Assembly: GCA_002292925.1 (NCBI GenBank)
Contig: DBCF01000105.1
Location: 1,287-14,097, forward strand
DNA from: Roseiflexaceae bacterium UBA965
GTDB taxonomy: Bacteria; Chloroflexota; Chloroflexia; Chloroflexales; Roseiflexaceae
Length of the DNA: 12,811 nucleotides
Reading direction: 5' to 3'
Of the stretch, positions 1 to 6,916 are shown in pieces. Position 1 is the stretch's first letter, and each line of letters opens with the position of its first letter. Under the pieces are notes generated by a model. That model searched no databases, was not told the DNA's origin, and worked only from the letters and a program-made list of their open reading frames with translations. A program made the position numbers and the translations under genes.

Positions 1-20
1 AGCACCACGTTGGTACGTGA

Positions 21-25
21 AGGAG
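21..25 (+). promoter_or_regulatory. Shine-Dalgarno site fixing the start of the first gene
   Basis: AGGAG lies 5 bases upstream of ATG 31. The in-frame TTG at 10 has no comparable site before it and would add seven residues encoded by the ribosome-binding site itself, so ATG 31 is preferred. Confidence 0.75.
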
Positions 26-30
26 TGAAT

Positions 31-1215
31 ATGTTCGGCATTCGTCGTCGCCTCGCCACCTTGTCCCACTTGGTGCGTCCACTGGCATTGGCATTTTTGG
101 GGTGTGCGATTTTGGCGTTGGGGATTGGCTATGTCTTGACGCACTTGTATCGTACCCTCGTGTTACCCGAGGTGTTTTATTATTTGACGTTGCAATTTGT
201 GCCACAGGTCTGGCGTGGAGTCTTCTTTTTGGCTGTTGGTGTGGCAACCCTGAGTGCCGGAATTTGGACATTGAGTGACAAAGTAGTTATTCCCCTTGAT
301 AGCCAGCCCCAAACTAACGAATTGTTGTTGGATTATCGGCGGACCGAGCGCCCCCCACGGTTGGCGGTATTGTCGGGCGGCCCGGGGATGTTGGTATTGG
401 CGAGCCTTGGGCGCACGGTTGAGACAATGACCTGTATTACGCCGGTGCAAGACCCGGTGGAATATTATTATCGGGCCTCGAGTTTGTTTAATTTCGAAAA
501 AGTAGTGTTTGTGGTGCCTACCCCACAACCGATGCAAGTGACGTTTGTGCTTGATAATGGCGTGCGGGTCAAGCCGAGTGATCGGGTTCCCCACGACGAG
601 CGCTATGCAGATCGCTATGTGGTTGATGTGCAACTTGATAGCGCGGTACCCCTCAGCGAGGTATTGGTGACCCGGGCGACGATTGATGCCATCACCAATG
701 CCGATGCAATCGTGCTGGGGCCGGGGAGTTTGTTTGAAAGTATTATTCCCGATTTATTGATTCCGGCGGTGCGCGAAGCGTTGAGTGCCAGCAAAGCCAA
801 AAAAATCTATATTTGTAGCATTATGACGGAGCCGGGCTTGACGAGCGGCTTTACGGTGGCAGATCACATCCGCCAAATTGTGCGCTACGGCGGATTTGCC
901 CCTGATTATGTGTTGGTGAATGCCCAGCGCGTCGACCCCGAAGTGCAACGCATTTATGCGGCCGCCCACCAAACCCCGGTCTATTTGGCGCCCGAAGAGT
1001 ACGAAGAAACGGTGGTGCAAGCGCTTGACCGCAGTACGGGGAGCAATGTGATGGTCGAAGGCGCTGTGGTCGTCGAAGCTGATTTGGCGACGGCGGTAAT
1101 CCAATTGACGGCCTCACTCGAAGACCCGGGCAAGAGTCGTACGGTACGGGTGTTGCGTCATGACCCTGACAAAGTGGCGGCAGCGATTACGAGTATCATT
1201 CGGCGAGGGCGCTAA
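31..1215 (+). CDS. Membrane-anchored, truncated-core YvcK/CofD-like protein
   Basis: Predicted 394-residue protein of the YvcK (GlmR)/UPF0052-CofD superfamily. Two hydrophobic helices lie at residues about 17-38 and 61-81, so the N-terminus is membrane-anchored and the main domain probably cytoplasmic. The domain opens with a glycine loop, SGGPGM (about 115-120), and has the family's second signature, VLGPGSLFESIIPDLLIP, around residues 228-245, followed by a typical C-terminal half (EPGLTSGFTVADHI, DYVLVNAQ). The canonical TVADDGGSSGRLR, PPGDIRN and GNLFL segments are absent: the chain passes from the first beta-strand to the VTFVLDNG strand after a short loop. Characterised YvcK proteins bind UDP-GlcNAc and regulate envelope precursor supply; whether this one still binds it is doubtful. 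I start at ATG 31 rather than TTG 10 because AGGAG (21-25) sits 5 bases before it. The stop is 2 bases before the GlmU-like gene. The family call is firm, the function is not known. Confidence 0.8.
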   Translation: MFGIRRRLATLSHLVRPLALAFLGCAILALGIGYVLTHLYRTLVLPEVFYYLTLQFVPQVWRGVFFLAVGVATLSAGIWTLSDKVVIPLDSQPQTNELLLDYRRTERPPRLAVLSGGPGMLVLASLGRTVETMTCITPVQDPVEYYYRASSLFNFEKVVFVVPTPQPMQVTFVLDNGVRVKPSDRVPHDERYADRYVVDVQLDSAVPLSEVLVTRATIDAITNADAIVLGPGSLFESIIPDLLIPAVREALSASKAKKIYICSIMTEPGLTSGFTVADHIRQIVRYGGFAPDYVLVNAQRVDPEVQRIYAAAHQTPVYLAPEEYEETVVQALDRSTGSNVMVEGAVVVEADLATAVIQLTASLEDPGKSRTVRVLRHDPDKVAAAITSIIRRGR

Positions 1216-1217
1216 CG

Positions 1218-2546
1218 ATGGATGATACGATTTTGCTGTTTGAAGACGAGGGGTATCGTTCGCTGTTGCCGTTGACCTATTCACGGCCGGCATCAGATAT
1301 CCGCTGTGGGATTTTTACGTTGCGCGAGCGTCTACATGCCCGGTATGGCACTGCACCCGCGGCAATCACGCGGGGGTATCTAGCCGATGTGTTTGGGGTG
1401 GGGCGTTGGCCGTTGCAACTGCTGAGTCGCAATGTGCCGTTGCTGTTGGTTAATAGTCGCTTGGTTGATATTGATTGTCTGGCGGCTTTGCACGATGCCC
1501 CGCTGGGGACGATATTTGTCAGTGATGATGCCAATACGGCGGCGGGCGGTGGTACCTTGGTGGCGGCGCGGATTACCCCGGCGCTGGCGAGTGCGGTATT
1601 TGGGGATTTGCTTGAGCAGCACGGGCAACGGGCGTTACACGAATTACAACGGTTTTGTCAGGTGGTGACAGGACGCCCGCAGATGTTGCAATTCCCGTGG
1701 GATATCGTCGACCATAATGCGGCGATGATTGGGCGTGATATCGATTTACTCGACCCAACGGTCTATATCCCGCTGGCGCAACACCCGCAGGCGGCTGCGT
1801 GTCATGCCCAAGCCAGCGAGCGGATTTTGGTGCATCCCCAGGCCCAATTTGAATCACCAGTGGCGTTGGATGCCCGTGACGGCCCGATTGTGATTGGGGC
1901 GGCGCGAATCGAGCCATTTAGTGTGATTCAAGGACCGGTGGCGATTCATGACGGTGCCTTGATTTCGGGGGCGCGAGTGCTGGCAGGCACGACCATCGGC
2001 CCCGTCTGTCGGATTGGTGGTGAAATCGAGGCATCGGTGGTACAAGGCTATAGCAACAAGCACCACGACGGCTTTTTTGGGCATTCGTACCTCGGTGAGT
2101 GGGTGAATGTGGGGGCGATGACCACCACGAGTGACCTCAAAAATACCTATGGTACGATTAAAGTGACATTGGATGGCTATGGGCAGGTAGATAGTGGCCG
2201 ACTTAAACTGGGCTGTTTTTTGGCAGATCATGTGAAATTAGGGATTGGGGTACACTTAAACGGCGGTGCAGTAGTGGCGACGGGCTCCAATATCTTTGGG
2301 ATCCACTTTGCCCCCAAAACAATCCCGGCGTTTACGTGGGGTGGTGAGCGCTTCCGTGAATACCGGATTGATCGCATGATTGAAGTGGCGCGCAAGGTGA
2401 TGGGGCGCCGCAAAATCACGTTGAGTGCGGCACAAGTGGCGATTTTGCATCATGTGTTTGCGCTGACGAGTGTCGATCGCGGAATTGATGTGGATGATGC
2501 GCCGACGTTTGATGCATTGGCTGGTGAAGTCAGTTGGCGCGAATAA
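1218..2546 (+). CDS. GlmU-like putative sugar nucleotidyltransferase with left-handed beta-helix (alternative bacterial GlmU family)
   Basis: A 442-residue protein matching, from memory, the family called alternative bacterial GlmU (TIGR03991), proposed to act as UDP-GlcNAc diphosphorylase and/or glucosamine-1-phosphate N-acetyltransferase. The N-terminus reads ILLFEDEGYRSLLPLTYSRP (residues 5-24) then DIRCGIFTLRER, the family's version of the nucleotidyltransferase start; the usual LAAGxGTRM loop is not present. From about 215 to 365 there are hexapeptide-like turns (IGAARIEPFSVIQGP, GALISGARVLAGTTIG) of a left-handed beta-helix. The strongest signature is around 280-310: NKHHDGFFGHSYLGEWVNVG followed by TTSDLKNTYGTIKV. 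A helical tail follows. The start is 2 bases after the preceding stop, with GAGGG (1205-1209) inside the end of that gene, so the two are probably translationally coupled. Cytoplasmic, feeding peptidoglycan and polysaccharide synthesis if the family assignment holds. The enzymatic activity is not demonstrated by sequence alone. Confidence 0.85.
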   Translation: MDDTILLFEDEGYRSLLPLTYSRPASDIRCGIFTLRERLHARYGTAPAAITRGYLADVFGVGRWPLQLLSRNVPLLLVNSRLVDIDCLAALHDAPLGTIFVSDDANTAAGGGTLVAARITPALASAVFGDLLEQHGQRALHELQRFCQVVTGRPQMLQFPWDIVDHNAAMIGRDIDLLDPTVYIPLAQHPQAAACHAQASERILVHPQAQFESPVALDARDGPIVIGAARIEPFSVIQGPVAIHDGALISGARVLAGTTIGPVCRIGGEIEASVVQGYSNKHHDGFFGHSYLGEWVNVGAMTTTSDLKNTYGTIKVTLDGYGQVDSGRLKLGCFLADHVKLGIGVHLNGGAVVATGSNIFGIHFAPKTIPAFTWGGERFREYRIDRMIEVARKVMGRRKITLSAAQVAILHHVFALTSVDRGIDVDDAPTFDALAGEVSWRE

Positions 2547-2576
2547 TCGGTGTGTGTGTTGGGATGATTGTGGCGA

Positions 2577-2583
2577 AAGGTGG
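2577..2583 (+). promoter_or_regulatory. Shine-Dalgarno site fixing the start of the second YvcK-like gene
   Basis: AAGGTGG lies 5 bases before ATG 2589. An in-frame TTG at 2568 precedes this site, but ATG 2589 places MHVVVIGGGSG directly at the N-terminus, as expected for a Rossmann-type first strand. Confidence 0.7.
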
Positions 2584-2588
2584 AATCC

Positions 2589-3566
2589 ATGCACGTCGTA
2601 GTAATCGGAGGCGGCAGCGGTTTATTCCAGGCAATCAAGGCAGTGCGGCCGATTGCCAAACGCTTATCGGTGATTGTGCCAACCTGTGGTGATGATGGGG
2701 CCGATGCGTTGATTCGGCGTTTGGGTGCATACCCTGGTGTGGCTGGGGTGGTTAATGTATTGATGCAAATGAGTCGCGATGCGGCGATGCAGCGCTTGAT
2801 GCAACAACAATTCCCACCATTAGGGACCCCCTACGACCGGATTCCATTTGGGGTGATGCAGTTGCTGGCCAGTGCTCAAAGCCTTGGGTCTTTACCTGAT
2901 GCAATTGAGGGGTTGCGCCAACAATTGCGGTGCGACATCGATGTGTTGATGGCCTGTGACACCCCCCACGATGTGGTAACGCAGACGAGTGATGAGCGCA
3001 CTCATCGTGGTACGAGTCAATTTGCGCAGCCACTGTCTGCGCCGGTACAAACAGTGTTGCTCGATCCGCCGGTAGTGGCCAATCCGGCGGCGTTGAAGGT
3101 ACTGCGGGTGGCAGATATGGTCTTGATTGCGCCAGGCAGTTTGTACCGCACCGTATTGCCGGCATTGTTACCCACAGGCATTGGTGAAACGTTGCGCTCG
3201 TTGGCGGGTAAGGTGATTTGTTGTGGGGCACTTACTACCGTGAGCGGCCAAACAGATGCCTTCCGGGCCGTCGATTATGTGGCACGGATTGCTCGGGCGT
3301 TGGGGCGGGGCGCGATCGATGTGGCATTGCTCAATAGTCATCAATACACCACCGCAGCGGTAACGTTGCTCAAGCAACACGATATGGCACCGTTGCGTTA
3401 TGAATCACATGATGCCCATGTACTCAATGCCCTTGATATCCAACCGGTGGCGCGTGATATGTTGATTAATATCACGGGAAATGTGCCGGCGTTGTTGCCC
3501 CAATTGACGATTCATGATGAAGCCGAACTGCGGATGGGAATCGTAACCGCCCAACGCGTTGGATGA
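2589..3566 (+). CDS. Soluble YvcK/CofD-like protein with altered signature loop
   Basis: A 325-residue cytoplasmic protein of the YvcK (GlmR)/CofD superfamily, close in architecture to full-length YvcK. The first strand and glycine loop are VVVIGGGSG (residues 3-11), followed by a CGDDGAD loop (33-39) where YvcK has ADDGGSSG. Then comes YPGVAGVVNVL where the family normally has PPGDIRN, so the middle of that motif is lost. IPFGVMQLLASAQ aligns with the GNLFLAAL helix, and IAPGSLYRTVLPALLP (about 180-195) is the conserved second signature. TTVSGQTDAFRAVDYV and VALLNS match the C-terminal half. In Bacillus YvcK/GlmR senses UDP-GlcNAc and promotes glucosamine-6-phosphate synthesis; a similar sensing role here is an inference strengthened by the adjacent GlmU-like gene, 42 bases upstream. 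A CofD-type phospholactate transferase is less likely because no other F420 biosynthesis gene is near. Confidence 0.8.
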   Translation: MHVVVIGGGSGLFQAIKAVRPIAKRLSVIVPTCGDDGADALIRRLGAYPGVAGVVNVLMQMSRDAAMQRLMQQQFPPLGTPYDRIPFGVMQLLASAQSLGSLPDAIEGLRQQLRCDIDVLMACDTPHDVVTQTSDERTHRGTSQFAQPLSAPVQTVLLDPPVVANPAALKVLRVADMVLIAPGSLYRTVLPALLPTGIGETLRSLAGKVICCGALTTVSGQTDAFRAVDYVARIARALGRGAIDVALLNSHQYTTAAVTLLKQHDMAPLRYESHDAHVLNALDIQPVARDMLINITGNVPALLPQLTIHDEAELRMGIVTAQRVG

Positions 3567-3606
3567 GTATTCCATCTTAAAAACTGCAGTAGTACAGTAA
3601 CCAAAA

Positions 3607-3611
3607 AGGAG
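3607..3611 (+). promoter_or_regulatory. Shine-Dalgarno site deciding the aminopeptidase start
   Basis: AGGAG at 3607-3611 is 8 bases before ATG 3620. The in-frame GTG codons at 3611 and 3617 overlap or crowd this site, so ATG 3620 is the best start. Confidence 0.7.
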
Positions 3612-3619
3612 TGATTGTG

Positions 3620-4720
3620 ATGCACGATGTACGGATTGACCGTTTGGCTCAGGTATTGGTGCGCTATTCATTGGATGCACAGCCGGGGCAGTTGTTTCGA
3701 ATAGTGTCGCCCACTGCGGCATCGCCGTTGATCAAAGCTGTCTACCGTGAAGCCATGCTGGCGGGTACGAACCCACTGATGCGCTTGACGATGGATGGAC
3801 TCGACGAGATTTTTTATAAAAATGCTAATGGTGATCAACTCGACTTTGTGCCACAGTTGGCCCGAGACGAAATTGAGACGATTGATTTGCACTTGTCGAT
3901 TATCGCTGACGAAAACACGCGGGCGCTGAGTGGCGTCGACCCCAAAATGGTGGCACGGCGGCGGGCAGCCATGAGCCCCGTGCAAAAACGGATGATGGAA
4001 CGATCGGCCAACGGCGATTTTCGCTGGTGCTTGACCCTATTCCCCACTGCGGCCCAAGCCCAAGAAGCCGATATGTCGCTGAGTGATTATGCTGATTTTG
4101 TCTTTAAGGCGGGCAAACTCGATCAGGCTGACCCAGTGGCAGCCTGGCAGGCACAGCGGGCCGAACAAGCAGGAATTGTGACGCGACTCGAAGCCGCCGA
4201 TCACATCCGGATTGTGGGACCCGGCACTGACCTCAACTACTATGTCAAAGGGCGCTCTTGGGTGAATTGTGCGGGCGATCGCAACTTCCCCGATGGCGAA
4301 GTGTTTACGGGTCCCCACGAACAAAAAACCAACGGCGTGATTACCTACAGCTTCCCTGCGCTGTATATGGGGCGTGAAGTCACGGGGGTACGTCTCGAAT
4401 TTGCCGAGGGCAAGGTGGTCAAGGCCACTGCCGACAAAGGCGAAGAACTGTTGCATTCGTTGCTTGATATGGACGAAGGTGCGCGCCGGCTGGGCGAAGT
4501 CGCCTTTGGGACTAATTATGGCATTCAGCGCTTTAGTCGCAATATTTTGTTTGATGAAAAAATCGGCGGTACGGTGCATTTGGCTCTCGGTGCGGCCTAC
4601 CCCGAAACAGGTTGTCATAACCAATCGGCGTTGCATTGGGATATGATTTGCGATTTGCGCAATGGTGGCGAAGTATTTGCTGATGGCCAACTCATCCACA
4701 AAGATGGGAAGTTTGTCTAA
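3620..4720 (+). CDS. M29-family metallo-aminopeptidase (AmpS/PepS/AmpT type)
   Basis: A 366-residue cytoplasmic peptidase that removes N-terminal residues from peptides using two divalent metal ions. All expected M29 metal-ligand and active-site motifs are visible: Glu227 in DGEVFTGP, Glu293 in RLGEVAFGTN, the LFDEKIGGTVHLALG segment with His320, and His339/Asp341 in SALHWDMICDLR. The length is slightly below the usual 370-410 residues but no domain is missing; the N-terminal half carries the typical LVRYSLDAQPGQLFRI opening. No signal peptide is present. It lies 53 bases after the second YvcK-like gene and 32 before the lycopene cyclase gene, in the same direction, so it is probably co-transcribed. 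Its role is likely general peptide turnover. No functional tie to the neighbours is obvious. Confidence 0.93.
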   Translation: MHDVRIDRLAQVLVRYSLDAQPGQLFRIVSPTAASPLIKAVYREAMLAGTNPLMRLTMDGLDEIFYKNANGDQLDFVPQLARDEIETIDLHLSIIADENTRALSGVDPKMVARRRAAMSPVQKRMMERSANGDFRWCLTLFPTAAQAQEADMSLSDYADFVFKAGKLDQADPVAAWQAQRAEQAGIVTRLEAADHIRIVGPGTDLNYYVKGRSWVNCAGDRNFPDGEVFTGPHEQKTNGVITYSFPALYMGREVTGVRLEFAEGKVVKATADKGEELLHSLLDMDEGARRLGEVAFGTNYGIQRFSRNILFDEKIGGTVHLALGAAYPETGCHNQSALHWDMICDLRNGGEVFADGQLIHKDGKFV

Positions 4721-4752
4721 TTGGTTGCGTTGCGACTGGAATTGAGCCGACG

Positions 4753-6450
4753 ATGAACGATGAACTACACCAACGTTACCCGCTGACCATGGCGGCATTT
4801 GCCGCCATGGGAGCCGATGATCATCTCGAACGAGTGATGCGCCTCGATGCGGTATGGCATGATATCCGCCAAGCGGTGGCGGCCAATCAGCCCGACCCGC
4901 GGCAACGGAGTGCGTGGCGTGAAATCGCCGCGTCCGAGTTTGCCAATTTGACCCGCCGTGTCGAATGGCGCGGAGATTTGGTGTATGTCGGGGCGGGGTT
5001 GGGGTTGCTCCATGCCCTCGAGATGGCCCGCCTAGGCTGGCGGGTGTTGGTGTGTGATCGGGGCGAAGTAGGCTGTGCCCACCGCGAGTGGAATATTTCG
5101 CGCTATGAATTACAGGCATTGGTGGCAGGGGGGAGCTGGAGCTGGGACGAATTGCAATCGGTGATTATGAATGAATACGCCGACGGCATTGTGCGGTTTT
5201 TTGCACCGAATGACGATGCAATCACACTGCATCTCCCTGAAGTCCTCAATGTGGCAATTGACGCTGGTGCGTTATTGCGCTTGGCGCGGACGAAGTTTTT
5301 ACAAGCAGGTGGCGAAATTCGCGATTATCGGGTGTTTGGTGAGGTGGTAGCGAGCGCACACGAGGCAGATGGTGTATTGCTGCATGTAACCACGCCTGAA
5401 CAGACCAGCGAGCGCTACCAGGCACGATTGATTGTGGATGGCATGGGGACTGTGTCGCCGTTGTCGTTGCAACGCTTTGGAGGCCGCCCGTATGCGGGTG
5501 TCTGTCCCACGGTGGGCACGGTGGCGAGTGGCTTTGCCGAGGGGACGGCGGCCAACGAACACAACCGTGATTTGGGAGATATTTTGTTGACGATTGCCGA
5601 TGCCCAAAAGACCCAACAATACATGTGGGAAGGCTTCCCCGGGCGTGATGATGAACTCACCGTCTATCTGTTTTATTACGATACGTTGCATCCTGGCAAA
5701 AAATCAGATCGCCCCACTCCCAATCTGCTCGAGTTATTCGAAGATTATTTTGCATTGTTGCCCGATTACAAGCGGAGCGAGGGTGCTGTCCATCATCACA
5801 AACCGGTCTACGGCTACATCCCGGCGCGGCATTCATTGCGTCGGATGGAAGCACCGTTGTTGTGCGGGGTGTTGCCTATCGGTGATGCGGCAGCGCAGCA
5901 ATCGCCGTTGACGTTTTGTGGATTTGGCTCGCATGTGCGTAATCTGCGACGCACCACAGGGCTGCTGGATCTGCTGTTGCGCGAAAAAAGCGAAATGAGT
6001 GATTTATTGGCGCTGGTGACGTCGTATCAGGCCAATGTGTCGTTGAATTGGGTGTTTAGTCGGTTTATGCAGCCGTGGGGTGATGCCGATAATGATGTAA
6101 ATCAACTCCAAGGGTATTTCATGCACCTATTGGCACGGCGTGGTACTGATTTTGCCACGCGGTTTTTTCGTGATGAGATGCGCTGGAGCGATTATCACAA
6201 AATGGTGCTTGGTATGTTGGTTGCTTACCCAAAGATCATGGGGATTGCCGGCAAGGTATTGCAGGTGCGTGGGTGCACGCAATGGTTTTTTGATTACGTG
6301 CGCTTTACCGGCGATGGCATGTTGGCGGCAGCGGGGCGGCTGATTGGCATGACGGTACTGCAACGGATGGCGTTGGATTTACCGGTGACGTGGCGCATCC
6401 GACTTTTGGCCAAAATCGCCGAATGGCAGGTGATGGGCTGGGACCATTGA
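4753..6450 (+). CDS. CruA/CruP-family lycopene cyclase-like flavoprotein
   Basis: A 565-residue FAD/NAD(P)-binding protein of the CruA/CruP lycopene cyclase family, which forms beta-ionone ring ends on lycopene in green sulfur bacteria, cyanobacteria and some Chloroflexi. The dinucleotide-binding strand-loop is VGAGLG (79-84), ending about 20 residues later at VCDRG. The family hallmark REWNISRYEL (111-120) follows. A second FAD-contact motif, GDAAAQQSPLTFCGFGS (377-393), resembles the GD...SP..F.GFG motif of CruA/CruP. Before the flavin domain lies a roughly 75-residue helical N-terminal region, and after it a roughly 170-residue C-terminal part. No signal peptide is seen; such enzymes act at the membrane surface. 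The ribosome-binding site before ATG 4753 is weak, so the start is less certain. No other carotenoid gene is in the window, and CruA cannot be separated from CruP or a related non-cyclase by eye. Confidence 0.85.
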   Translation: MNDELHQRYPLTMAAFAAMGADDHLERVMRLDAVWHDIRQAVAANQPDPRQRSAWREIAASEFANLTRRVEWRGDLVYVGAGLGLLHALEMARLGWRVLVCDRGEVGCAHREWNISRYELQALVAGGSWSWDELQSVIMNEYADGIVRFFAPNDDAITLHLPEVLNVAIDAGALLRLARTKFLQAGGEIRDYRVFGEVVASAHEADGVLLHVTTPEQTSERYQARLIVDGMGTVSPLSLQRFGGRPYAGVCPTVGTVASGFAEGTAANEHNRDLGDILLTIADAQKTQQYMWEGFPGRDDELTVYLFYYDTLHPGKKSDRPTPNLLELFEDYFALLPDYKRSEGAVHHHKPVYGYIPARHSLRRMEAPLLCGVLPIGDAAAQQSPLTFCGFGSHVRNLRRTTGLLDLLLREKSEMSDLLALVTSYQANVSLNWVFSRFMQPWGDADNDVNQLQGYFMHLLARRGTDFATRFFRDEMRWSDYHKMVLGMLVAYPKIMGIAGKVLQVRGCTQWFFDYVRFTGDGMLAAAGRLIGMTVLQRMALDLPVTWRIRLLAKIAEWQVMGWDH

Positions 6451-6458
6451 TTGTGGGC

Positions 6459-6507
6459 AAAAAATCCCCCTACCGGTGCAACGTATGTGCTGGTAGGGGG
6501 ATTTTTT
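6459..6507. terminator. Bidirectional intrinsic terminator between the lycopene cyclase and globin genes
   Basis: Perfect 16-base inverted repeat: AAAAAATCCCCCTACC at 6459-6474 and its exact complement at 6492-6507, with a 17-base loop. The GC-rich stem is flanked by A on the left and T on the right, so transcripts from either side end in a hairpin plus U-tract. It serves the converging lycopene cyclase (+) and globin (-) genes, and its right arm overlaps the last two bases of the globin stop codon. Confidence 0.93.
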
Positions 6508-6916
6508 AGGGGGTGATGCGTAAATCGTCGTCAGGCGGGGCTTGATTCATCATGAATTGGGCGGTGCCTTCGAAGTAGGTGCGCATGGCGGCAGCGATAT
6601 CGGGAGCAAAACCGACTTCGGTGATGGCGGCCAGCATACAACTGACCCAAGCGTCGCGTTCAGCTGGCCCAATGGTAAAGGGCATATGGCGCATGCGCAA
6701 GCGGGGATGGCCACGTTGTTCGTGGTAGCGGGTAGGGCCGCCAAAGTACTGTGTGATAAACAAAAACTGCCATTCTTTGCCCGCTGCCAAATCGGCGGGG
6801 AAGAGGGGGCGGAGCACGGCGTTGGCTTCGACATTGCGATAAAAAATATCAACTAATTGGCGGAATGGTTCATCGCCACCCGCTTGGTCATACAAGGCGC
6901 GGTAATCGGGGGTCAT
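6506..6916 (-). CDS. glbO: Group II truncated haemoglobin
   Basis: A 136-residue 2-over-2 globin of the trHbII (GlbO/YjbI) group, cytoplasmic, binding haem and O2; roles proposed for the group include O2/NO chemistry and protection of respiration. Visible features are Tyr26 (B10) in IFYRNV, Phe39 (CD1) in LRPLFP, the group II stretch QYFGGPTRYHEQRGHPRLRMRH containing proximal His77 (F8), and Trp90 (G8) in RDAW. The length is full for the family. Its ATG (6916-6914) overlaps the amidase stop codon in an ATGA arrangement and no strong separate ribosome-binding site precedes it, so translation is probably coupled to the amidase. Transcription ends at the hairpin at 6459-6507. Nothing in the protein explains the pairing with an amidase. 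Confidence 0.95.
   Translation of the reverse strand: MTPDYRALYDQAGGDEPFRQLVDIFYRNVEANAVLRPLFPADLAAGKEWQFLFITQYFGGPTRYHEQRGHPRLRMRHMPFTIGPAERDAWVSCMLAAITEVGFAPDIAAAMRTYFEGTAQFMMNQAPPDDDLRITP

Noticed and set aside
2589..3566. CofD (2-phospho-L-lactate transferase of F420 synthesis)
   Set aside because: The family is shared, but the GGGSG...DDG spacing and the C-terminal half follow YvcK, and no F420 biosynthesis gene is present.
3567..3619. Terminator or promoter between the second YvcK-like gene and the aminopeptidase gene
   Set aside because: The ACTGCAGTAGTACAGT stretch is only a short imperfect inverted repeat with no T-tract, and no convincing -35/-10 pair is present.
4037..5119. Long minus-strand open frame (360 codons) opposite the aminopeptidase and lycopene cyclase genes
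   Set aside because: It spans two well-supported plus-strand genes and the gap between them, its translation is rich in His, Arg and Pro without any domain pattern, and no ribosome-binding site precedes it. It is a shadow of biased codon use.
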